A DNA stretch of 64,000 nt from positions 1 to 64,000 of the forward strand of contig JBFWZA010000008.1 in assembly GCA_050185825.1 (NCBI GenBank), read 5' to 3'. The translations under genes were made by a program, and so were the position numbers. A model generated the notes under the pieces. The model was given only the letters and a program-made list of their open reading frames with translations, ran no database searches and was not told the origin of the DNA. Numbering within the stretch: the first letter of the stretch is position 1; each line of letters starts with the position of its first letter. Below are positions 58,406 through 64,000 of the stretch, one piece after another. The DNA is from SZUA-309 sp050185825. GTDB lineage: Bacteria > Pseudomonadota > Gammaproteobacteria > Pseudomonadales > Azotimanducaceae.

Positions 58406-60208
58406 ATGGCTGAGCACAGAGAGCAAACGGGATTCGATTCCGACGCACTGCGTGAGAGGTATCGCCGCGAGCGTGTCAAGCGGCTGCGGGCGGACGGTAA
58501 CGCCCAGTACGTGGAGGTGACGGGAAGATTTGCCCATTTTCTGGACGACCCGTACACGACGCCGATCCAGCGGAAGCCGTTGATCGACACGGTGGAGGTG
58601 GTGGTCATTGGCGGCGGCTTCGGTGGCCTGCTGGCGGGTGCGAGGCTGCGGGAGGCGGGTGTGGAGGACATCCGCATCATCGAGAAAGGCGGCGACTTCG
58701 GCGGAACGTGGTACTGGAACCGCTACCCCGGTGCGCAGTGCGACATCGAGTCGTACATCTATCTGCCGCTGCTGGAGGAACTCGGCTACATCCCGAAGGA
58801 GAAGTACAGCCACGCGCCGGAAATCCTCGCTCACAGCCAGGCGATCGGCCGCCACTACCATCTTTATGATAACGCCTGCTTCCAGACCGAGGTGACCGGC
58901 ATGCTCTGGGACCAGGCGGACCGGCGCTGGATCATCGAGACCGACCGGGGCGACCGTATGCGCGCCCGCTTCGTCTGCATGTCGAACGGCCCGCTGAACC
59001 GTCCCAAGCTGCCGGGCGTGCCGGGCATCGAAACTTTCACCGGCCACACCTTCCACACCAGTCGCTGGGATTACGCCTATACGGGCGGCGACGCCAACGG
59101 CAACCTGACGAAGTTGCAGGGCAAGCGGGTGGGCATCATCGGTACCGGCGCCACGGCGGTGCAGTGCGTGCCGCACCTGGCCGAGAATGCCGAGCATCTG
59201 TACGTGTTTCAGCGCACGCCGTCGTCGGTGGACGTACGAGGTAACCGCCCGACCGACGGCGAATGGGCCAGATCCCTGGAGCCCGGTTGGCAGCAGCGGC
59301 GTATGCAGAACTTCAACATCCTGGTCACTGGCGGTCAGCAGGAAGAAGACCTGGTGGCCGACGGCTGGACGGATATCATCCGCAATCTCGGCGTTTCAGC
59401 GTCTGCACGGGCGCCTACCGCGGGTCTGGATCCTGAGGAGATGGGAAAGCGGGTGGAGCTGGCAGACTTCGCCAAGATGGAGCAGATCCGTGCGCGGGTA
59501 GGCGAGACGGTACGGGATCCGGCGACGGCGGAGGCGTTGAAGCCCTGGTACCGGCAGTTCTGCAAGCGACCCTGCTTCCACGACGAATACCTGGCCACGT
59601 TCAATCGCGACAACGTCACCCTGGTGGACACGGATGGTCAGGGGGTCGAGCGGATCACGGAGCGCGGCGTCGTCGCCGCGGGTAGAGAGTACGCGCTGGA
59701 CTGTCTGATTTTCGCCACTGGCTTCGAGGTGGGCACCGCATATACGCGCCGGGCCGGCTACGAGATCGTCGGCCGCAATGGCATTACCCTGAGCGAAAAG
59801 TGGGCCGACGGGATGCGGACCTTCCACGGCTATCAGACGCATGACTTCCCGAACTGCTTCTTTATGGGGGTGACCCAGGGCGGATTCACGGCCAACTTTC
59901 CGCACATGCTGAACGAGCAGAGTCTGCACATTGCCTACATCATCGAGCATGCGCGCCGTCAGGGCGGTAAGCGCATCGAGCCGACGCAGACGGCAGAGGA
60001 CGAATGGGTCGACACCATTGAGCGGATGGCGGTGTTCAACCAGCGCTTCCTGCAGGAGTGCACGCCCGGGTATTACAACAACGAAGGGCACCCGGAAGGT
60101 GGTAACTCCCTGCTCGGCAGCCAGTATGGTGGCGGCCCTGAGGCATTCTTCCAGATCCTGCGCGACTGGCGGGCGGAAGGGTCGCTGCACGGGCTGGAGC
60201 TCGACTGA
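58406..60208 (+). CDS. Baeyer-Villiger monooxygenase, long N-terminal type
   Basis: The 600-residue flavoprotein has an about 60-residue N-terminal extension ahead of the FAD motif GGGFGG, then the signature FTGHTFHTSRWDY and GTGATA (NADPH). The extension is typical of the cyclopentadecanone or steroid monooxygenase-like BVMO branch. Bulky cyclic ketones are the usual substrates of that branch; this remains inference. It is about 47 bases after the NMO-like gene and co-oriented. Confidence 0.92.
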   Translation: MAEHREQTGFDSDALRERYRRERVKRLRADGNAQYVEVTGRFAHFLDDPYTTPIQRKPLIDTVEVVVIGGGFGGLLAGARLREAGVEDIRIIEKGGDFGGTWYWNRYPGAQCDIESYIYLPLLEELGYIPKEKYSHAPEILAHSQAIGRHYHLYDNACFQTEVTGMLWDQADRRWIIETDRGDRMRARFVCMSNGPLNRPKLPGVPGIETFTGHTFHTSRWDYAYTGGDANGNLTKLQGKRVGIIGTGATAVQCVPHLAENAEHLYVFQRTPSSVDVRGNRPTDGEWARSLEPGWQQRRMQNFNILVTGGQQEEDLVADGWTDIIRNLGVSASARAPTAGLDPEEMGKRVELADFAKMEQIRARVGETVRDPATAEALKPWYRQFCKRPCFHDEYLATFNRDNVTLVDTDGQGVERITERGVVAAGREYALDCLIFATGFEVGTAYTRRAGYEIVGRNGITLSEKWADGMRTFHGYQTHDFPNCFFMGVTQGGFTANFPHMLNEQSLHIAYIIEHARRQGGKRIEPTQTAEDEWVDTIERMAVFNQRFLQECTPGYYNNEGHPEGGNSLLGSQYGGGPEAFFQILRDWRAEGSLHGLELD

Positions 60209-60291
60209 GCTGCCGGCTTCGTCCGTGGAAACCGTACGCATGACAACCATTAACCATTTCGGGCAATCAGGCGTAGCGAGGTAGTGAGGGC

Positions 60292-61911
60292 ATGGTCGAC
60301 GGAGCGGGCGCGGAAACGGAACGGTTGGACGCGCTCATCGTGGGCGCCGGGTTCAACGGTGTGTATCAGCTGTACCGGCTGCGGCAGGAAGGGTTCAAGG
60401 CTCGGATCTTCGATGCCGGTCACGAACTCGGCGGCATCTGGTATTGGAACTGCTACCCCGGCGCCAGGGTGGATTCCCACGTGCCGAACTACGAATTCTC
60501 CATTCCGGAGGTCTGGCAGGATTGGACCTGGAGTGAGCGGTTTCCGTCCTGGCGGGAGCTGCGAGAATACTTCCGGCACGTGGACCGTAAGCTGGATATC
60601 AGCCGGGATGTCCGGTTCGATACCCGGGTGACCGAGGCGCGGTTCGACGCCGAGCAGGACGAGTGGTTGATCCGCGCTGAGGATGGGCATCAGGTACGGG
60701 CGCGATTTTTCATCCCGTGTCTCGGTTTCGCGGCCCAGGCGTACGTTCCTGATTACCCCGGACTCGAAACGTTCAGCGGACCGTGCCACCACACGGCCCG
60801 CTGGCCGCAACACGACGTCGATCTCACCGGCAAGCGGGTGGGCGTGATCGGGACGGGCGCCAGCGGCGTGCAGGTGATTCAGGAAGCCGGGCGGGTGGCG
60901 TCGCACACGACGGTTTTCCAGCGCACTCCGATGCTGGCACTTCCCATGCGCCAGCAGCATCTCGATGCGGTCGAGCAGGGGAAGATCAAGGAGGAGTATC
61001 CAGCCATCTTCGAGCGGCGCAATCATGGACCGTCGTCGTTCTACGACCTCGTTCCCGACCCGCGCTCGGCCATGGAGGTTTCCGAGAACGAGCGGCTGGC
61101 GGTGTTCGAGGATGCCTGGCAGAGGGGCGGATTCCATTTCTGGGCGGGCACCTTCGCAGACGTGCTGTACAACGAAGCCTCCAACTGTGAGGCCTACCGT
61201 TTCTGGCGGGACAAGACACGCGCCCGGATCAAGGATCCTGCGCTTGCGGAAAAGCTCGCGCCTACCGCACCGCCGCATCCTTTCGGTGCCAAGCGGCCTT
61301 CGCTCGAGCAGTGGTATTACGAGGTATTCAACCAGAGCAATACCGCCCTCGTGGACCTGCGGGAGGAGCCGATTGAGGAGATTACACCTGAGGGCGTACG
61401 CACCAATAAGACGCTGCACGAGCTGGACGTGCTGGTGCTCGCCACCGGCTTCGACGCGGGCACCGGCGGCTTCACGCGCATGGACGTGCGCGGCGTGAAT
61501 GATCGCCGGCTGCGGGATTACTGGGCCGACGGCGTGCGCACCCATCTCGGTTATGGGGTGCCCGGATTTCCCAACATGCTGATGCTGTACGGCCCGCAGA
61601 GTCCTACAGCGTTCTGCAATGGACCGACCTGCGCGGAAGTTCAGGGGGAATGGGTGGTCAATTGCCTCCGCCGGCTCCGGGCGCAGGGGCAGACGCGCAT
61701 TGAGGCTACCGAGGAGGCGGCCGACGCCTGGGTGAAGCACATGCACGACATCTCGGAGATGACGCTCCTGTCTCGTGCCGACTCCTGGTACATGGGCGCG
61801 AACGTTCCGGGCAAGCACCGCGAGCTGCTGTTCCACCCTGGCGTCCGAATCTATCTCGACCATTGCGACACCTGTGCTGCGAATGGCTATGAGGGTTTCC
61901 GAATCGTTTGA
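60292..61911 (+). CDS. Baeyer-Villiger monooxygenase, CHMO-type
   Basis: The 539-residue enzyme has GAGFNG (FAD), the signature FSGPCHHTARWP and GTGASG (NADPH), and LATGFDAGTGG. It shares length and segments such as EEPIEEITPEGVRT with the BVMO at 31139 (ETPIEEITPEGIRT), so the two are paralogues. It lies next to another BVMO of a different branch, giving two ring-expanding oxidases in one operon. Confidence 0.93.
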   Translation: MVDGAGAETERLDALIVGAGFNGVYQLYRLRQEGFKARIFDAGHELGGIWYWNCYPGARVDSHVPNYEFSIPEVWQDWTWSERFPSWRELREYFRHVDRKLDISRDVRFDTRVTEARFDAEQDEWLIRAEDGHQVRARFFIPCLGFAAQAYVPDYPGLETFSGPCHHTARWPQHDVDLTGKRVGVIGTGASGVQVIQEAGRVASHTTVFQRTPMLALPMRQQHLDAVEQGKIKEEYPAIFERRNHGPSSFYDLVPDPRSAMEVSENERLAVFEDAWQRGGFHFWAGTFADVLYNEASNCEAYRFWRDKTRARIKDPALAEKLAPTAPPHPFGAKRPSLEQWYYEVFNQSNTALVDLREEPIEEITPEGVRTNKTLHELDVLVLATGFDAGTGGFTRMDVRGVNDRRLRDYWADGVRTHLGYGVPGFPNMLMLYGPQSPTAFCNGPTCAEVQGEWVVNCLRRLRAQGQTRIEATEEAADAWVKHMHDISEMTLLSRADSWYMGANVPGKHRELLFHPGVRIYLDHCDTCAANGYEGFRIV

Positions 61912-61938
61912 ACTGATTTACCGCAGAGGATCTGTTAA

Positions 61939-62508
61939 GTGCCGATATTCGACTTGGAGCGATTCATCAGTGACTGTCAGCAAGCTGTCGAACGGCCGGT
62001 TCCGTCGGCGGTGGTCAAGAAGCTCGTGCAAGACGCGGTCGCCGACCCGAGGGGTCTGAAAGCAGCAATCGCCAGTCGAAGCGGGCACGGCTCGTTGCGT
62101 GACGCCGTACTGTTCCGTTCCGAGACCTTGACAGTCCTGCCTGCCGTCACGTCCCCGGGGTTGCGTACACCAGCCCACGATCACCAGATGTGGGCGGTAA
62201 TCGGCGTTATCGATGGTGAAGAGCCCAACGACTTCTTCGTTGACGGCGAAGAGGGACTGCAATACAAGAGCTCGCGAGTGTTGCGTCAGGGTGATGTCGC
62301 GGTACTCGACGGCAATACCATCCATGCGATTTCCAATCCGCTGAGCGTCAACTGCCACGCCATTCACGTCTACGGGGGTGACCTGGTGACCCGGCAGGGA
62401 CGAAGCATGTGGAATCCTTTCACAAAGGCCCGGGAACCGTACGACATCGACAGGCTCTCCGCATACATTCGGGAGATGCGCGTGCAGCCCGGTACCCCGG
62501 TCGGCTGA
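61939..62508 (+). CDS. Cysteine-dioxygenase-like cupin
   Basis: This 189-residue cupin has the metal segment TPAHDHQMWAVIGV (two His and a downstream residue) and the second cupin motif with NTIHAISNPL, HAIHVYGG. That fits the cysteine dioxygenase or thiol dioxygenase-type fold with three histidines. GTG start with AGAGGA upstream. It could oxidise a thiol, or act as another mononuclear-iron dioxygenase; no cysteine metabolism is nearby. Function in the pathway is unknown. Confidence 0.75.
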   Translation: MPIFDLERFISDCQQAVERPVPSAVVKKLVQDAVADPRGLKAAIASRSGHGSLRDAVLFRSETLTVLPAVTSPGLRTPAHDHQMWAVIGVIDGEEPNDFFVDGEEGLQYKSSRVLRQGDVAVLDGNTIHAISNPLSVNCHAIHVYGGDLVTRQGRSMWNPFTKAREPYDIDRLSAYIREMRVQPGTPVG

Positions 62509-62525
62509 CATTCGCTGCGAAGAGA

Positions 62526-62540
62526 TTGACTCAATGTCAA
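62526..62540. promoter_or_regulatory. Inverted repeat TTGAC-N5-GTCAA
   Basis: TTGACTCAATGTCAA is a perfect 5-bp inverted repeat with a 5-base centre in the gap before the TauD-type gene at 62638. A partial second copy (TTGACATTG) lies at about 62613. It may be an operator for the tandem dioxygenase genes. Confidence 0.35.
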
Positions 62541-62637
62541 TCAGCTCGCAGGTGTGCTGGGCTATGCGAGGGCGACTCACCCAGAAGAGACAGTAGTTCC
62601 TGCCTGCCGTCGTTGACATTGTGTTAGCGTCAGAGAT

Positions 62638-63507
62638 ATGTTTGAGTCGTTAGGCTTTCGAGGAAGCGTGAACGTGCAGGCACCAGGTGTCCGGTATCGC
62701 CTCCTGACCCCGCATACAGGGGCGGAAGTCAGCGGCGTGGATCTGTCGCAAGACCTCCCGCAGGAGGAGGTGGACGACATTCAGCGGTTGCTCGTGAACT
62801 ATGGGGCCGTGTTCTTCCGCGATCAGCGGCTGACACGCGAGCAGCATCGTGTCATCGGCCGGCGCTTCGGCGCCCTGCACATCCATCCTGCCGCACCTGC
62901 GCCGGAGGGATATCCGGAGATTCTCATCATTCACGCCGACGACAAGCACAAGGGCGTGGCCGGCTCCGGGTGGCATTCGGACGTGTCGTGCGATCCCGAG
63001 CCCCCCGCGGCGAGCATGCTGTACATGAAGCATATGCCGGCAGTTGGCGGCGATACGCTGTTCAGCAACATGTACGCGGCATACGAGGCGCTGTCCGACG
63101 ACCTCAAGACCTATCTGGAAGGGCTCACGGCCGTGCACTCCGGCGCGGACGTCTATCGGGGTGGTGGCTACAAGAGCAGTGATCAGGGCGCGCGGCTACC
63201 CGTTTCCGAGCATCCGGTGATCCGCACCCATCCGGTTACGCTCCGGAAGGCGCTGTTCGTCAACTACGGCTTCACACGACAGATCGTTGGCGTCCCGCGG
63301 CGTGAAAGCGAGGCGATGCTTCGCTTCCTGTTCGAGCACGTCAACGACCCCCTGTTCATATGCCGGTTCAGGTGGGCGCCGAATTCGATCGCGTTCTGGG
63401 ACAACCGCTGCGTGCAGCACTATCCCACCGACGACTATTTCCCGGCCACGCGCACGGCCGAGCGCGTGACGATCTGCGGTGATCGGCCATTCTATGAGGA
63501 GGCGTGA
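62638..63507 (+). CDS. TauD/TfdA-family dioxygenase
   Basis: The 289-residue Fe(II)/2-oxoglutarate dioxygenase has the HxD pair in GWHSDVSCD, the distal His in QHYPTDDYF, and an arginine in TRTAERVT for 2-oxoglutarate. It is followed by a paralogue after one base, so the two arose by tandem duplication and may form a heteromer or divide substrates. It starts at ATG 62638. Confidence 0.92.
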   Translation: MFESLGFRGSVNVQAPGVRYRLLTPHTGAEVSGVDLSQDLPQEEVDDIQRLLVNYGAVFFRDQRLTREQHRVIGRRFGALHIHPAAPAPEGYPEILIIHADDKHKGVAGSGWHSDVSCDPEPPAASMLYMKHMPAVGGDTLFSNMYAAYEALSDDLKTYLEGLTAVHSGADVYRGGGYKSSDQGARLPVSEHPVIRTHPVTLRKALFVNYGFTRQIVGVPRRESEAMLRFLFEHVNDPLFICRFRWAPNSIAFWDNRCVQHYPTDDYFPATRTAERVTICGDRPFYEEA

Positions 63508-63508
63508 G

Positions 63509-64000
63509 ATGGGCGCGAAAGCCAAAGCCGTCGTGCAACCCCTGCGCAAGACACTGCTCACCGGTGCCTGCGGCGCCGTTCTGCACGACGTCGATCTGTC
63601 CCGTGGTGTCGACGAGACGCTCTTTCAGGGTATTCACGAAGCGCTCATGGAGCATGGAGTGGTGTTCTTCCGCGATCAGCACATCACGCGGGAGCAGCAC
63701 AAGGCATTTGGACGTCTGTTCGGCGAGCTGCACTATCATCCCGCGGCTCCGGGACCGGAAGGCCATCCGGAAATTCTCGTCATCCATGCGGACGAGAAAT
63801 CCAGGTACGCGGCAGGTCAGGGATGGCATTCCGACGTCTCGTGCGATGAAGCGCCGCCGATGGGGAGTATCCTGTACCTGAAGGCGGTGCCCGAGACCGG
63901 CGGCGACACGCTGTTCAGCAATATGTACACGGCCTACGAAGCGCTGTCCGACCGGATGAAGCGGATGCTCGAAGGCATGACCGCCATTCATTCCGGGCGG
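63509..64000 (+). CDS. TauD/TfdA-family dioxygenase, tandem paralogue, cut by right window edge
   Basis: 164 codons run to the window edge without a stop. The product has VVFFRDQHITREQH, GWHSDVSCDEAPP (HxD) and GGDTLFSNMYTAYEALSD, the last nearly identical to the preceding gene (GGDTLFSNMYAAYEALSD). ATG at 63509 has GAGGAGG upstream and follows the previous stop by one base. The distal His and 2-oxoglutarate arginine would lie beyond the edge. Confidence 0.92.
   Translation, partial: MGAKAKAVVQPLRKTLLTGACGAVLHDVDLSRGVDETLFQGIHEALMEHGVVFFRDQHITREQHKAFGRLFGELHYHPAAPGPEGHPEILVIHADEKSRYAAGQGWHSDVSCDEAPPMGSILYLKAVPETGGDTLFSNMYTAYEALSDRMKRMLEGMTAIHSGR

Noticed and set aside
60250..61863. 537-residue open frame on the minus strand
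   Set aside because: Fully antisense to the BVMO at 60292, which has complete motifs. The antisense translation has none.
1..64000. CRISPR arrays, rRNA, tRNA and riboswitches
   Set aside because: No regularly spaced repeats, no tRNA cloverleaf ends and no rRNA-like stretches were seen in reading the intergenic regions. A dedicated RNA scan was not possible.

Overview
The window reads as a catabolic island of a proteobacterium, most likely a gammaproteobacterium. The evidence is protein family content, Shine-Dalgarno-led operons and a yhiI-rbbA-yhhJ type transporter operon. No rRNA, tRNA or CRISPR array was seen. Composition is mosaic: single 60-base lines counted by hand near 6.1 and 23.4 kb give about 52-55% GC, whereas lines near 47.7 and 59.2 kb give about 65-73%.

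1-4.2 kb is a mobile-element scar. It holds the N-terminal part of an IS91-type transposase running off the left edge, a non-coding stretch with imperfect direct repeats, a complete IS21-family element (istA/istB with double-repeat ends), the tail of an unrelated gene, and a C-terminal scrap of a large serine recombinase.

4.2-41.4 kb is a dense block of oxidative and CoA-ester catabolic genes. It carries two CYP153-type P450s and a third P450, two Baeyer-Villiger monooxygenases, many SDRs, an alpha-methylacyl-CoA racemase, enoyl-CoA hydratases, an acyl-CoA dehydrogenase, close relatives of BadI and BadH (alicyclic ring oxidation and opening in the cyclohexanecarboxyl-CoA route), MaoC/MFE-2 type hydratases, hotdog thioesterases, thiolase-like proteins lacking the usual cysteine, a DUF35 partner, an HSL-type esterase, and two paralogous MarR regulators at the right end. 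A 14-bp palindrome (GTAAG-N4-CTTAC) with one mismatch recurs in intergenic regions upstream of most of these operons and upstream of one marR gene. I read it as the operator of a MarR regulon.

41.6-45.1 kb holds a Rieske dioxygenase alpha/beta pair and a MaoC-like protein, divergent from a PdxA-like dehydrogenase. The same palindrome lies between them. 45.4-50.4 kb is the HlyD-RbbA-YhhJ operon. 50.4-57 kb is a minus-strand operon: acyl-CoA ligase, two ACMSD-type amidohydrolases, DUF35, thiolase-like protein, SDR. 57.2-64 kb is a plus-strand operon: nitronate monooxygenase-like protein, two further Baeyer-Villiger monooxygenases, a cysteine-dioxygenase-like cupin and two tandem TauD-type dioxygenases, the last cut by the right edge.

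Working model (inference): an alicyclic or terpenoid-like substrate is hydroxylated (P450), oxidised to a ketone (SDR), ring-expanded to a lactone (BVMO), hydrolysed (esterase or amidohydrolase), activated to CoA esters and shortened by beta-oxidation. Any remaining carbocyclic acid would be opened by the BadH/BadI pair. The substrate cannot be fixed from sequence alone.
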